From assembly GCA_964247055.1 (NCBI GenBank), contig OZ176056.1, positions 8,804,001-8,868,000 of the forward strand: a stretch of DNA of 64,000 nucleotides, written 5' to 3'. A model generated the notes under the pieces. That model made no database searches and was not told where the DNA came from. It was given only the letters and a program-made list of their open reading frames with translations. The position numbers and the translations under genes are program-made. Below are positions 25,498-38,436 of this stretch, one piece after another (positions within the stretch are counted from its first letter, which is position 1; every line of letters begins with the position of its first letter). The DNA comes from Paragordius varius. Lineage: Eukaryota; Nematomorpha.

Positions 25498-26682
25498 TAA
25501 ATTTATTAATATTAATTAATCGGAAGATTCCCCCCCCCTCATAAAATGTGATAGATAGATTTATATTGCTATCAATATATAGAAATTTGTTGTATATTAT
25601 ATTAAATTATTATCAATTAACATTTTTACGTGTGTTATTTATATGATATTATCAATTCTTTAGTTGGTTGTATTCCTGTATCATGGTTTAATAGTTGACT
25701 TTAAAAGTTTAATAATAATTTAAAAATTGGCCATTTTCAATTTTTTAAATTTTTAAGAATTGATCTCCTATATTATTCTGTTTTGAAATGAATCTGGAAG
25801 TCTATTGGTGGGTGCTTGGAGTTTGTTTAATTATTAGATTTTGGTGGCGGTAATCTTGCATCTTGAATTGGAACCAAATTTAAAATGTAATTATAAAAAT
25901 AATATTAATAATTATGGCTAATATAACAGTAACGTCTAAAAATTTGTGATACGTACGCTGCAGTGTCAGTAGCCCCCCTTTTTTGAACAAAAAAATCAAA
26001 ATGATGTGTTTTAAAAATCATCAAACATTTTCTTTTTGCATATAAATGACTCTCATAATGAATTCATTTATGTTGTTACATTTGCAAATGACCTTTTTAG
26101 CCCCAAAAAATGTAAATTTTTGGGATTTTTTAGATTTTAGCGTCCAAAATGTATCCCTTCAACTTTAGTTTAGGTACTCTATTGCTCTAAAGCAGGGCTG
26201 TTCAATGGTTCCGGAGCTACTTGTGGCTCTTTGAAAATTTTGAGTGGCTTAATAAAAAAAATTGAATAAAAATTTTACATAAAGTTTAATTTTTGAATGG
26301 CGATGTAAATTTTATTTTTTTGTAAAATTTTTAAATTGATTACCATAAAAAATTATAATAGAGTATTTATTATTTTTCATCAATTAATCAGTTATTTTCT
26401 TACAATCTGAAAATCTTCAAAATACTTGCCATGGTAAACTTTTTTTGGTAATCATTTAGTGAAGTGCCAAATTTCTGAAAATCAGAGTCTCATTTTTAAT
26501 ATAGCAATACTCACATTATTTGAGTTATAAATTACGCAATGTTATCATCAAAGCTGTTGTTCTTCAGAGTTGAAGGTAGCTGATTTGAGATAAGTTTTTA
26601 TTGCTGTTTTCCAATTGTTTCTATATTCCGCATCTTCTATTTTTAATTTGGTCTCAGTAAGATTATCATATATAGTACTGAT
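25498..26682. other. Intergenic, no gene; possible hAT-like end at 26,193
   Basis: A+T-rich. CAGGGCTGTTCAATGGTT at 26,193 looks like one end of a non-autonomous hAT element. I do not find the matching right end. Confidence 0.4.
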
Positions 26683-27390
26683 CTAGCTTTTGAAGGGTCT
26701 GCCAGGCTTTGAGCTAGGTGTGGAGTAGGACATCATTATATGTATATAATTATCTGGTGGTCTACGATGGATGTGACCAGCCCATCTCAGTCTTTTAGCT
26801 CTTAGAAAGCGGTTAAGAGCAGTGATATTAAGGATTTTATAAGGGTCAAATTGATTATTAAAGTTAAAGAGATTAGGATTATGTACAAAAAGTATTGTAT
26901 TGAGTATTTTGGATTCTGATCTTTGGAATTTACCAAGGTTTGACTTTGTCATGGGCCAACATTCCGTGTCGTAGGTTAGTGCGGGACGGATAATGGTAGA
27001 ATATAGTTGCGATTTTGTTTCAAGTTTTATGTATTTATTATTTATTGTGTGTTTTAGTGCATGGTATTTTTTTCATGCTTCAGATGATCTGTCTTTGAGG
27101 CCATCACTGATACCTCCTTTTGCGGATATTTCGTCACCCAGATATTTAAAGTGAGTAACAGTTTCGTAATTGTAGGTATTAGGGATTGAATTTAAATTTT
27201 GTTCTGGTATGGGTAGGTTGTCGATGCAACTTAGGCAAGTAAAGGCATAAACCCTAAGTGATTTTAGGTTTGAGCATTTTTTATGTATCCAGAAATTACA
27301 TTTAGTACACAATATAGAATTTGCCTTTACAGCTAAGCTGCAAATTCTACATGGGTACTTAATGGGATTTATTATCGAAAATATTTGCAA
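26683..27390 (-). mobile_element. LINE 3' fragment
   Basis: The minus-strand frame 27,390-27,073 has a PHD/RING-like Cys/His block (CRICSLAVKANSILCTKC, then WIHKKCS), followed by THFKYLGDEISAKGG. The frame 26,952-26,683 has RFLRAKRLRWAGHIHRRP. These are the C-terminal blocks of a class of non-LTR retrotransposons, after the reverse transcriptase. Two frames are needed, and the endonuclease and reverse transcriptase are absent, so this is a 5'-truncated dead copy. It differs from the LINE at 4,452-7,274, which lacks the zinc block. Confidence 0.75.
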
Positions 27391-27711
27391 TTGGTAAATT
27401 TTTTAACTATTTATATAACCACATGGGTCTTTCTAAAAGAAATATGTTCAAATCTAGGTGAAACAAGCAGTGCGTTGTTAATATTCAGGAATGTAAGTGG
27501 GGTAAGGTTAAGTCGTTGTCTTATGTGAAAAAATTTGTCAATTTCTCGTGATATATTCTATATTTGTGCTTTCATCAATGGCATATTTATATACTTATAA
27601 TTAAATTTAATTTGTCCATGCATTTCATCAAATTTTTTGTTACACATACTATTACAATTTAACAGCGATTTACTTTTGTAGTTAATTTGTATACAGTTCC
27701 TTTTTACAAAT

Positions 27712-27777
27712 GGCAGACGCTGAATATCAAAACGATCAAACTTATGAGGATGCTAACCAAAACGGACTTTTTGATGT
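27712..27777 (+). pseudogene. Possible orphan first exon (MADAEYQND...)
   Basis: ATG at 27,712 opens 22 codons (MADAEYQNDQTYEDANQNGL, then FD) followed by a donor-like GTATGG. The composition is acidic and much less A+T-biased than the surroundings. No downstream exon can be found. It may be a captured or relict 5' exon, or chance. I do not recognise the protein. Confidence 0.25.
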
Positions 27778-28039
27778 ATGGCACCGGCTGACGCAACATC
27801 CTCTCCAGGCTTGAATCGAACGATGACTGTAAATCCTTAATGACCCCGATCTTTAAAACTTACCGAAAAAACTTCTATAACTGTGGACAACTGAGCTCTT
27901 GAAGCTGCGCTGATGAACGCGATTACGATTATACCCCGAAAACCTCGATCACTTATAAGTTCTTGACAACGAGGAAACGCACCAGAGTTACTAATCCTAT
28001 CCCGTTGGAAACCAACGCAAAACATCTATGCTATATGAC

Positions 28040-28722
28040 GATGACATCGGAACCGCTGATATTTGAGGGGTGATTACCAATATTCAACTTTTATTTGAGC
28101 CGGATACTTTGCTCCAGATTGAATGGTACTATTGCGAAGTCGGTAGTATTTTAAGGTTAATTCCCACTGCTGGATAAGGTATTAATTTTATTTTACAACG
28201 CTCTGTTAATGTCAGTTAATATTTATGTAATTAAGGTATAAATTTTTATTTTACAACGCTTTGTTAATGTCAGTATTGATGTAATTAAGGTATAAATTTT
28301 ATTTTACAACGCTTTGCTAATGTCAGTATTGATATAATTAAGGTATAAATTTTTATTTCACAACGCTCTGTTAATGTAAGTTAGTATTCATGTAATTAAG
28401 GGATAAATTTTTATTTTACAACGCTTTGTTAATGTCAGTAATAATGTAATTAAGGTATAAATTTTTATTTTACAACGCTCTGTTAAAGTCAGTTAGTATT
28501 GATGTAATATTTACAACAAAATCTGTTAATGGTAAACACCTATACAGTTAGTTAAGAATATAGACTGCTTCCCACAGATATCCCATGAACAAAATGTACC
28601 ACTAAATGTATAACGCATGCAAGACGCGACTCTGAGTAGACTATTAGCCAATTATTGTGGACGACGTCCTGGAAAGCAATGTTGGAGCCGCTGATATTTG
28701 AGCAGGGCTGGTTACCAATCTC
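28040..28722. repeat. Tandem array (~57-65 bp unit) flanked by a direct repeat
   Basis: Six copies of a unit containing TTTTACAACGCTYTGTTAATG and TGTAATTAAGGTATAAATTT run from about 28,178 to 28,515. On either side is a related block: GGAACCGCTGATATTTGAG at 28,049 and GGAGCCGCTGATATTTGAG at 28,686, each followed by a variant of GGTTACCAAT. The blocks are richer in G+C than the surroundings. The whole looks like a non-autonomous element of unknown class. Confidence 0.6.
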
Positions 28723-29160
28723 CGACATCTCTGTTGGTCGGAGTTGAGACTTAGCTCAGAGCAAGCTCAACGACCACTTATCCCGGGTTAGCGTCCCAGT
28801 TGAAGGTACAACTGAAACATGGTCGCACGAAGGGGTAACGTTGACGCTTGTAATGTCTAATATCTCTAAAATTGGTTTACCTAAAGGCCATACTCATTTA
28901 GAAGCAAAAGAAGACCCCCTTCCACACCAAAGATAAGAGCTTAAAATTAACTCTACATTTGACCCGACATAGACCTTTGACATTACTTTCTGGAGTAATC
29001 AAACCCTCTTTGTACGGTTATTTAAACTCAAATATTGCTTTTACCTACCTAACCAGGCGATATTAACATTTCTTTTAAAATATATATAGCTTATTAACTA
29101 TATTAACTCCCATTAACACATCTAACATGAAGGCATTTATTTATGTATGTAGATACTAAC

Positions 29161-30362
29161 GTCAACCCCAACCTCCGATGTGTTTCCCCGCTCTGAAGCT
29201 CAATGCATTACGGGTGGGTAGGGATTGCCTTGACGGCAGGTGGCCGACGATCTTCCGACGCTACACCCTTTACCTTGTTTACAATTTAACAGCAAACTTA
29301 GCATTATTATAATATTTTTACTAGTTATTTTGTTTACATGAAAATTAAGACATTTATATATTTTTATATAATAAATTTGTTTGATACTTATGTTATTTGT
29401 GTTAGACACCCCTGCATTTAAGCATGGGTGATTAACACATATGGCTTGGCGGGCCGCACTTTTGCATCAAAAATTAAGCGGGCCGCATTTTAGATATAAA
29501 CATAAGACTGACTGTCAAAATTAATATTTATTTTAACGGTTTTAGCTAGTTCATTGCCAAATATGGAACGACTTATTCGCAAAATTTGTTTATGAAAATT
29601 AATTTTACTTATATTTTGTTATTTTAAATGTTTAAAATTTCTCGCATGCTGCAAATATGACTGTTTCTAATTGATTTTGCATGTAAAAATTATAGTCGTT
29701 TTTTAACTAGTATCCCAAAAGTTGGTATTTTAACATGGATTTTTTTGGTCAAAAATTGGAACTTATGGGCTCCATGGTTTATTGGGCCGTGGCAAATCTA
29801 TTGCTTTTGTTTTTCTGTCATCAATATTGTACGCCTTGAAAAATGTCTCATGTAATTGAATGTCGAGCTCCTTATGCATTTTAGAATGGTATAGGAAAGC
29901 AAAAACACCCGATAGTGATTGACAAACAAAAATTATAAAAAGCAAAAATATGTACTAAATATTAAATATTGTTATTACTAATTTAAGTAGGCATCTATCT
30001 TCCTTCCAAATAGACAAACATCCGATATATCCAACAAAACAATTATAACTCCCACACCAATCATCAAACATGTTGCGATAAAAAATTGATTTGCGTTAAG
30101 CAATGGTAAATATGGATGTTTGGAAATAAGTACCCATAAAGAAACTCCAAGCAAACAAATGCTAATTAGCTTTAAATATTATGTAATCAATACCCAAAAG
30201 AAGAAATTATAAGTAAACATAAAATATCAAGGTGTATCAAGAAAAGGGTGTAGCAGACCCACGTCGCCACTGTCCACAAAAGACGTCCCTTGCTGCCCTT
30301 CCATACACCAGTCAATGGTGGTTCAGTGAGAGCCGTCTAGTTGCGTCGGGGGTCGGGTTGAC
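29161..30362. mobile_element. Inverted pair of ~125-bp G+C-richer repeats (element ends or two SINE-like copies)
   Basis: The segment 29,161-29,280, read in reverse, resembles 30,238-30,362. They share GGGTGTAGC, a CGTCG...CCAC block and TCGG.GGT.GGGTTGAC. The outer ends are GTCAACCCCAACCTCCGA and TCGGGGGTCGGGTTGAC. The DNA between them contains a hAT-like fragment with two GGGCCGCA motifs (29,450-29,490) and no coding sequence that I can support. Confidence 0.45.
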
Positions 30363-30669
30363 TTCTAGGGATATAATGATAAATGAAATAAAATGAAGAT
30401 ATATTTGGCATTTACAGGTAAAATAAATCCAATCGACTATATCCTATATATTTATACTAATGTTTAATAGATCTAATATTCTTTAAAGTATTTAAGCAGA
30501 TTTAGGCTGCAACAGCCTGAATCCCTTGTGTGCCTTTTGTTCGTCATTTGATTAAATGAATGAAGATTGTAGATATGCCTTATTAGTTTGATTGTGATGT
30601 AAATTGTTTTAAATTATATTATATATCCTGACAATATAAAGATATGGTGAGATTTCTTACCATATAATG

Positions 30670-33000
30670 CAGTGGTACTCACCAAAAAATTTGACGGGCC
30701 AAATAAAATATATTTTTTTTGAGGGCCACAAATCTTATAATGGCAAATATTCCATAGCTATTTGACACATATGCACATTATTTTACTCTAAATCAAATGA
30801 ATCTATTAAAAAATTTAAATATTTTTATAACAACATTTTACTAACCAATAATTTTTGACAATTTCGGTTTCATGACAGGCCAATCTTAATACGTCGTGCA
30901 TATGATCATCGGTTAAGCGATTTCTATATGTATTCTTGGCACACTCTATTTTTGAATATGCCGTCTCACACGTCTAAGTTGAGGGAAAAATAGTTAGAAT
31001 AACTTGAGCACATTTTTATATTTTGTATTTGGCACATCTTGCCAAAACTCTACATATCTTCCTTTTCTACTATTCTCCTTAGCCTCCAAATTAAATCATT
31101 TTTAAAATCTCTTCAATGATATTCGCCTGATAAACCGAAATGCTCAAGTTGTTTAACATTGGATATATATATATGCCATGGATATACGAGTTTCAAGATT
31201 TTTAAAATTAATTCTTGAAATCTGAATTTCAAATGATTGTCTATAAATAAAATAACGCGGTTAATTCGATATTTTCTTCATGAATTGTTTTAAGTGTTGG
31301 AATATATAGGAGTGTTTTATTGATAAAATCTTGTTTATTTTTTATTAATTTTTCTTTAAAAGCAATATATGATTAGCAGATTGGGTTATTATTTTGCTCA
31401 CTTGAAGACTTGAATTAAACATAATAAGTTTAAAATTAATGTCGCAAAGGTAGGCTAATAAAGACACCATTTGTCAAATTTCCTCATCAAACTTTCTGTT
31501 ATCTTTTATAAATAATAGGATTTCATGTCTTAAAAAAATCTATTTAATATTCACAGCGGTATACAAAAGAATATCATTAAACTCACTGTGGATATCTTTC
31601 AGAAGGTTTTTGAATTTACCGCGGTTGAATTTTCTGCCACAGATGTGGTTAACACCGTTTTTAGAATTGAGAATCAAGTTTTGCTGATGAAAAAAGCAGT
31701 GAATGATAAAATATTATGCATATTATGTTTGTTTTTCAAAAGAAGAATAAATCATTTGTTTATTCCAATCATAGGGAGCCGTCTGTGATCGAAACCAATT
31801 TTTTCGTAGATATACCGTTATTATCGAAAAAAGAACTATTTATATCAAGAAAATTACTTCTTTTCTTGGTATTCATCGGTACAAATTTTAATATTCCTTC
31901 TTGATTATGTTGTCGTTGCAAAATCTCACGAAAAGCGTACATTGAGGTGTTGTGCTAATCTCAGTGCTATAATCAATTGCAATACTAAAATATTTGCAGT
32001 TTTTCAGAGCCAATAATGTATTGGTAAAAAGGTATTAGACATATTTTTAATGAGTCGAGCACATGTTTAATCAAAAAGTTGAAGTTTTTTAATTGTCTCA
32101 TGATTTGATCTTTATTATGGAATTTATCAAATAGAAAAGTGCAACCATTTATTAGACATTCCTTTATTAGTTGGGAATCAGTAAACGGTTTCATATATTT
32201 TCCTAAAATATAGCAAATTTCATAAGCTAATGTTACAGCTCTTCCTGGGCGAAAGCAATGGACCTAAGCTTTTACTTTCTGGTATAATTTCTTAAATTTT
32301 TATATTTTTCGTTTCTTTTCTCATAATTTTTTGTTAATTAATGAGAATGATGGATTGTAATATGTCTTTCAATATTGTATTTTTTATGATTAAGTTGTCC
32401 TTACATATAAGAAAGGTAACAACATTTTTATTCTAAACGACACAGAATTTTTCTTCCCATCCTTTTTTAAAAGAGGGATTTTCATCGGATGATATACGTA
32501 TTTTATTAGATGTCATCCTTTGAATTTATGTTTAAATATAATGTAATTTTCAAAAATATGGGAATATAATTTGAATTAAAATAGGTCGAAATTTAATGAT
32601 GTTGATTTAAAAAATATTTTTTGGTGAGTTATAAAAAATGATGCAGGATAGCAATGAAAAGAATATCTATATGCAAGTGTGGACGAAATGGCTTAAATAC
32701 AAAAGGAATGCAATAAAAATTCCAAAATAGAAAAGAAAATAGAATACTACAAACAACGTGTGCCAAATAAAATCATTTTAACGAAGGGAAAGTTTTCTAC
32801 ATTTCAAATTCGATAAAAAATAAAAATTACCAAAATTAAATCTAAACAAAATAAATCAATATTAAAATAAGCATAAATTCGTTTATGTATATTTTGAATT
32901 CATCAATAAAAAATAGTTAAGTATCAATATGGTCATAGGGCGTTTTCAAAGCACTCTTAGGGCCGCATGCAGCCCGCGGGCCGCGGTTTGAATATCACTG
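30670..33000 (-). mobile_element. hAT transposon with decayed GTF2IRD2/ZBED-type transposase
   Basis: The ends are CAGTGGTACTCACC at 30,670 and GTTTGAATATCACTG at 33,000, with GGGCC(G) motifs just inside both, as in hAT elements. On the minus strand fragments of a transposase are readable: KPFTDSQLIKECLI (about 32,190), then KYFSIAIDYSTEISTTPQC (about 31,960) with the catalytic-core Asp block, and HICGRKFNRGKFKNLL with LLYTAV (about 31,640-31,560). The order fits GTF2IRD2-like hAT transposases. Many frameshifts and stops separate the pieces, so the element is inactive. No 8-bp target duplication is evident. Confidence 0.7.
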
Positions 33001-33246
33001 GGGTAGATGATATGTAAATTAATTTAAAAATACAGTCAGTGTAGAAGTCCATTGGATTGTTGATATTTTCGATTTACCTGATTAGAAAATTTAGTTATTA
33101 TTTTTCAATAGTAAAGAGGTTTTCTCAAATGACTATAGTTATAATATTTTTTTATATTTTACATTTGACAATTATATGACATGATGATTGGAGTTAATAA
33201 AAGAGAAATTTTGCCTTATTTTTAATTAAATAAAATGCGAGATTTA

Positions 33247-33844
33247 TACCATTTCACTTCAAGAAAAGAGTATCCTTGAACACTTCAAGTTGGTTCTTGA
33301 AGACATTAAGTTGGTCCTTGAACACTTCAAGTTGTTCAGTTGACCTTTTGTTTTAAATTTATCAATCAAATCGTATATCATTTATCTATTTTATCATTTT
33401 TAACCTATTTATTATTTAACATATATATTAAATCAATATCAACTTATCTTTGAGAAACCGTATATTTTTTTAATATCCTAAAATTATTTTTAGTATTTAT
33501 AAGATTTTAACACGTTTAAAAAATATATAAGTTTTCTGGTTATTATTTACTTTATTTCATTGAAAACATTTAAAAGTTAATAATTTTGTTAAATTGGAAA
33601 AAAGTTTGAAACAAAAAAGGGGGTTTTTTAATAAAAATGAATAAATATATAATACAAAAAGAAAATTAGGTTTATAATTAATAATATAAAAAAATAAGTG
33701 CAAAAATTATGGTTAAATCAAAATTAAAAATTTTAAGGACTAACTTGAAGTGTTCAAGGATTAACTGAACTGTTTAAGGACCAACATGAAATGTTCAAGG
33801 ACCAACTTGAAGTGTTCAAGGACACTCTTGAAGTGCAAATGGTA
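33247..33844. mobile_element. TACCATTT foldback element, subfamily A
   Basis: Ends TACCATTTCACTTCAAGA and TCTTGAAGTGCAAATGGTA, flanked by TA on both sides. Each arm has three to five copies of a 21-bp unit (CTTGAACACTTCAAGTTGG plus two bases), in opposite orientation in the two arms. The A+T-rich loop of about 380 bp has no coding capacity. Total 598 bp. Confidence 0.8.
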
Positions 33845-34938
33845 TATGGAATGGATATTTTTTACAATATAATTCGGATGTCTTGATATAATTCGATTAA
33901 AGCAGACAGCGATTACCCCTCAATTTTTTAAATTGGCAAAATTTAATTTTAAACTTAATCCATTTTGATTTGATTGACTAACTTTATTTATTCCCAATCA
34001 GATGAAATATATATAATCTTAGAAAAAAGTATTAGGTATCAGGCTTTTGGTTTTAGCAATTACGAGTGATTTGAAAAGTTTTTTACACTTTTGTAATAAC
34101 AGTTTTATATCAGAAAATTGCAAAATTTCCCCACATTTTAAATTAATTTTTTTTTGGTGAAATCTAGTGCTTCATTCCAAAAAATATCAATATATATTCA
34201 AAATAACGATATTTTATAATTTATTAGATGTAGGCTCCGAAAGCCCCAAATATTTTCACCCTACACACAAAAATGCTGAGATTTTGCTATAAATTTTTTT
34301 AGCTAGATTATGGCATTAAAAAATGCATATTGATAAAATGCATACTAGATGGAAACGGGTTATAAAACGCTTGACACTATAAAAAGACGTTCTATATAAT
34401 TCAGAGAAGCTAAACATTATCACCTCAGAATATCAGAGTGTATTTGAGTCAATTTTTATAAAAAAAATAATTTTATCATAAATATTAACATGAACGATAA
34501 TTTATTTCAAAGTGAGGTGATAGAAATTTCTATTCTAAAACTGTATTATGCCTTAAAATTGTATGAAATACGCTTTAAGCTTTGAAACAAAGTATGCATT
34601 TTTTTCAACGCCAAAATCTAGCATGTTAAAAAATATCGCGAAATCTCGACATTTTAGCGGTTAATATATCACTTCATTAAATTTAAGTGATGACATTTTG
34701 GGGTTGCTTTCAACCCCAGATCTTAAAGTTATAAACAAACTACTGTGTTTAAAGTTGTTTTGGTTGAAATTAAATTATCAAACCCTCTTCTCATGTATTT
34801 GATTAAACAACTCCTAATCTTTACAGTTTTTTAACTTTTAGAGTCCCATCAGATAGCTCCTAAACACGACAAAAACGAACATCTGATATTAAAATCATCT
34901 ATATAAAATATGTTAATTCAAATTCGAAAGCTTTCTGT
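33845..34938. other. Intergenic, nothing recognised
   Basis: A+T-rich, with no coding block, tandem repeat or terminal-repeat pair that I can support. Confidence 0.4.
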
Positions 34939-35035
34939 TACCTGTGTAAATTTCTTTAATTTCGATTATTTACCGTAATGGATTATCTTTATGTTTGTGT
35001 TGTTTGATGTCATATAAATTACCTTCATAAATTGT

Positions 35036-35081
<46 letters not shown>

Positions 35082-36843
35082 CAATTTTTCAAATAAACAA
35101 ATTTTTTCTGAAACTATCTCTATGATCTAACACATAACATTGGAGGCCAAGAAAATTTCGAACGATCATGACGCCAATTCCCAATCTCGCCCACCTAATT
35201 GAGAAATATGATAATATAAAGTTTGAGTTAATAAGAATGATAATTCCAATTATAATAATGGTAATAATTTAAATCGATTACAACACATCAATATTAATAA
35301 TAAAGCCATGCGTTCACGACAGCCAGCTGTCAACCTCAAACACATATGCAATCGTTGTGGGAGTAGCCATGGACCAAACAAATGTCCTGCCTGGAATCGC
35401 AATTGCAATTAATGCAGAAAATCCGTCCACTTCGCTAAAATGTGTAGATTAAAAAACGCTGCCAAGAGTATGTTCAAACGCCAGATCCATAGAAAAGTAA
35501 TGCCAATGTCACCATGGACAGTAAGAATAATGATAAACAATACAGAACGAGAATTTATCTACGGAGCCGATATCAGTGTAATCAACTTTGAGACATGGAA
35601 GCAAGTTGGTAAGCAAAACATTAGACCCATACCGCCTGAAAGGCCTACAATAATAGTATAATACCTCTACAGGGCAAAACAACGGTTACAGTAGAAATGA
35701 ATAGGCAAAACTTAGGAGACGCAGAATGTTCCGTACTGTAAAAAAGGATGTCAAAGGCACCGCTCATCTGTGGCTTGGATTGGATCACGATATTCAACAT
35801 TGACATCCCTAAAGTACGAACTAACTTTCTTAAACTTGATAAAATTATTGGAAATTAATTTATTTAAAGAAGGATTAAACTGTTACAGTGAGCGGGTAAA
35901 AATTCATATAGCATCCAACGCCTCCCCCAAGGTTTGGCCTTGTTGACAAGTGCCGTTTCCTTTAGGAGCAAAAGTTGAGAACGCATTGCTAAGACCGGCA
36001 GATGTTAGACATTTTGAAGCCAGAGGATTCCATTCTCACACCTGAAAGCAAACGGTGAGAAACTGTAGCGACTATGGAATCACGATCAACCGAGGACTCC
36101 CACATCATTCAACGTTGCTGATTGGGTATTTAAGATTGGCGAAGGAGAAGTTTTCACTAAGATTGATCGAAAAGATGCCTACCTCCGAATGCCGATAGCT
36201 AAAGAGTCGCAACACCTTTTAACAAATTCAACGAAAAAGGATGTTTCCGTTACAAAAGGATACCTTTCAGATTCTCAACAGCACAGATAATATTTCAGTG
36301 AGATATGGACCAGTTTAACAAGCAAAAACGAACATGATCAGGGATGGCGAGGCAATGTCGTCGACAGAACCGTTCTGCTATCCCAAATGGGATCAAAAAA
36401 AATAATAAGATGGTCAGAAAGCACGTGGATCAAATGAAACGCGTCGGCACACCCAACACAACTACCCCTGTTACTCAAAATAGTAGTGTTGATAGTAATA
36501 ATGACAGTATTAATGAAAGTCCTATGCATTCGCCGGAAGCCGATGAAGTTCTCGGGTGTATGGGTTACCTGTGCACATTGTTAGATTTATACTTTTGCAT
36601 GCATGATCCAAATTGTAGTGATTTTAATATTTTCATAGTCTATTATATCATGTATTATGATGCAAGTAATTGTCTCCTAGTTTACACGTATATTTTTTGA
36701 ATGTATCCTGCAAATAGAGTCATGATTACTTAATGTATATTAGTGTTGTTTGATATCATGTAAAATACCTTCATAGAAAATTGTTTCTAATAAATGTTTA
36801 TCATTTTTTTAACACTATCTTGATGATCTAACCTAACATAACA
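34939..36843 (+). mobile_element. Decayed LTR retrotransposon, Ty3/Gypsy-like
   Basis: Related sequences at both ends look like LTRs: about 34,939-35,142 and 36,565-36,843, sharing GTTACCTGTG, TGTTGTTTGAT.TCAT, ACCTTCATA and ATGATCTAAC. After the first comes TTGGAGGCC, a Gypsy-like primer-binding region. Inside are a Cys/His knuckle (CNRCGSSHGPNKC, about 35,350), traces of protease and reverse transcriptase (about 35,500-36,300) and a short pol tail with VRKHVDQMKR (about 36,400). It is heavily broken, much shortened and older than the copies at the left of the window. The 5' LTR contains a (TA)n run at about 35,038-35,078. Confidence 0.65.
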
Positions 36844-38436
36844 CTTTCTAAAATTAATTAATCAATTTTAACTATAATATACATGCAATTTGCCTCCTGT
36901 ATTCACGATTTAAAATACATATATTAAAAAAATTGTATTATGCACCTAAAATGCGAAGAAAGCATATATTTTTATTTAACCCAAGGGTAATAATATTTTT
37001 ATAAATAAGAGGTAAAGATTTAAGACTTTTAGAACCCACATCTAACCTTAATTTTTTCTTTTGTTTTTTATTTGTAATTGATTATATATTTTAGTGATAA
37101 TTGGAATGAAGCATGTAACTTTCACCGAAATATTTTATTTAACAAAATATACGCAAATTCTGTCATATGTGCAGAAGTATAAAAAATTTTAATTACTTGT
37201 AAAGGCCGAAACCTCAACCATCAAGATAATCCTGATACATTTTTCGATCAGAATTTATATACTTTGTCAGAATATTTATTTTCGAACACAGAGCAAACTT
37301 TTTAATAAGATGCAGATGATTAAAACCGAAGCATAAGTTTCATAGAAAACCTAAAATTTTCTCATAAAGTAAAATAATTGAAAAACTAATTAAACGGAAT
37401 ATTTTATGGAAAAGTAGAAAAATATCCAAATTAGTTTAAATTTTTAAATATTTATTTCCAACCAATTCAAAAAATGATTTAATAATTTAAGGCCATGAAA
37501 AAGCACTTTTAGCCCCGCATGCGGCTCGTGGGCCGCAGTTAAAATTAAAGTATGTATCATACATTTATTCTAATATTTTTAAGCTATTGTCTTCATTTGA
37601 TCTGAACTTATAAAGCGATTTTTCTCAGTTTATTCAATGTTAATCGGGTTTTAACGATTATTAAATGCACATATTTCTGGGTTAGTAATCGCAATTTTTT
37701 GTTAAAAACATATAAAATTAAAAATATTGTTAATTAAATATAAAATGGTAATTTAAAAAGATAGATAATAAAATCAAGTTATCGAAAAACGGAAAAATTA
37801 TGGTTATAACCTAAAAGGTTAAGGACCTTGAAGTGTTAAAACACTTAAAATATTTAAGACTAATTTAAAATGTTAATAAAACTATTGAAGGTCAAGTGTT
37901 CTTAAAACTAACCTTTTGGGGTAGTTTTATGTCCAAGAGCAATCTGAAAATTGATTATGTTAAAAAGTATTAAAGCTATTAATCAGAATTTAAAAATATA
38001 CTCTCTTTAATCTACGCGCATTATACGAAATTTTTTTTAAAAAAGGTAAAATTAAAATCCTCATATCTAATACCACACGCAAATAAATGTATATTATGGT
38101 TTAAAAGCTTTCAGGCTGCATTTTATCAGCAAAAACTTGATATATTTTGTTTAAAATATCAGCTGTTCGTTGCAATCGTGTTTTGTTTAGACTCCAGAAA
38201 GTCTCAAAACTGTAAATATAAGCTTTTTTTTATCAAATACAGGAGAACAAGTCCGATAATTTAATTTTATCTATAATAACTTTCACTGTAGGTTATTTAC
38301 CAAATTGTGCTCTCTATCCCAAAAGGAAACTAAGACAAAAAAGTGAAAACTAATGAAGTATTAAAATAAATGCCTCCGTGGAAAGCCACCTTTAGAGTGA
38401 GCAAGTTGGTAAATTAATATTTTAAATAAAATTTTG
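36844..38436. other. Intergenic with element remnants
   Basis: No gene. A fragment near 37,500-37,550 (CCCGCATGCGGCTCGTGGG) matches the right end of the hAT element at 33,000. 37,815-37,920 (GGACCTTGAAGTGTT, TTGAAGGTCAAGTGTTC) is a worn piece of the subfamily A foldback arms. Confidence 0.5.

Noticed and set aside
28178-28515. CRISPR-like array
   Set aside because: The copies are contiguous 57-65-bp tandem repeats without unique spacers, in an animal genome.
31588-31904. Plus-strand frames inside the hAT element
   Set aside because: The transposase similarity is on the minus strand; these frames have no similarity that I can recognise.
35440-35661. Small host gene with a zinc knuckle
   Set aside because: The knuckle and following peptide belong to the decayed LTR element at 34,939-36,843.
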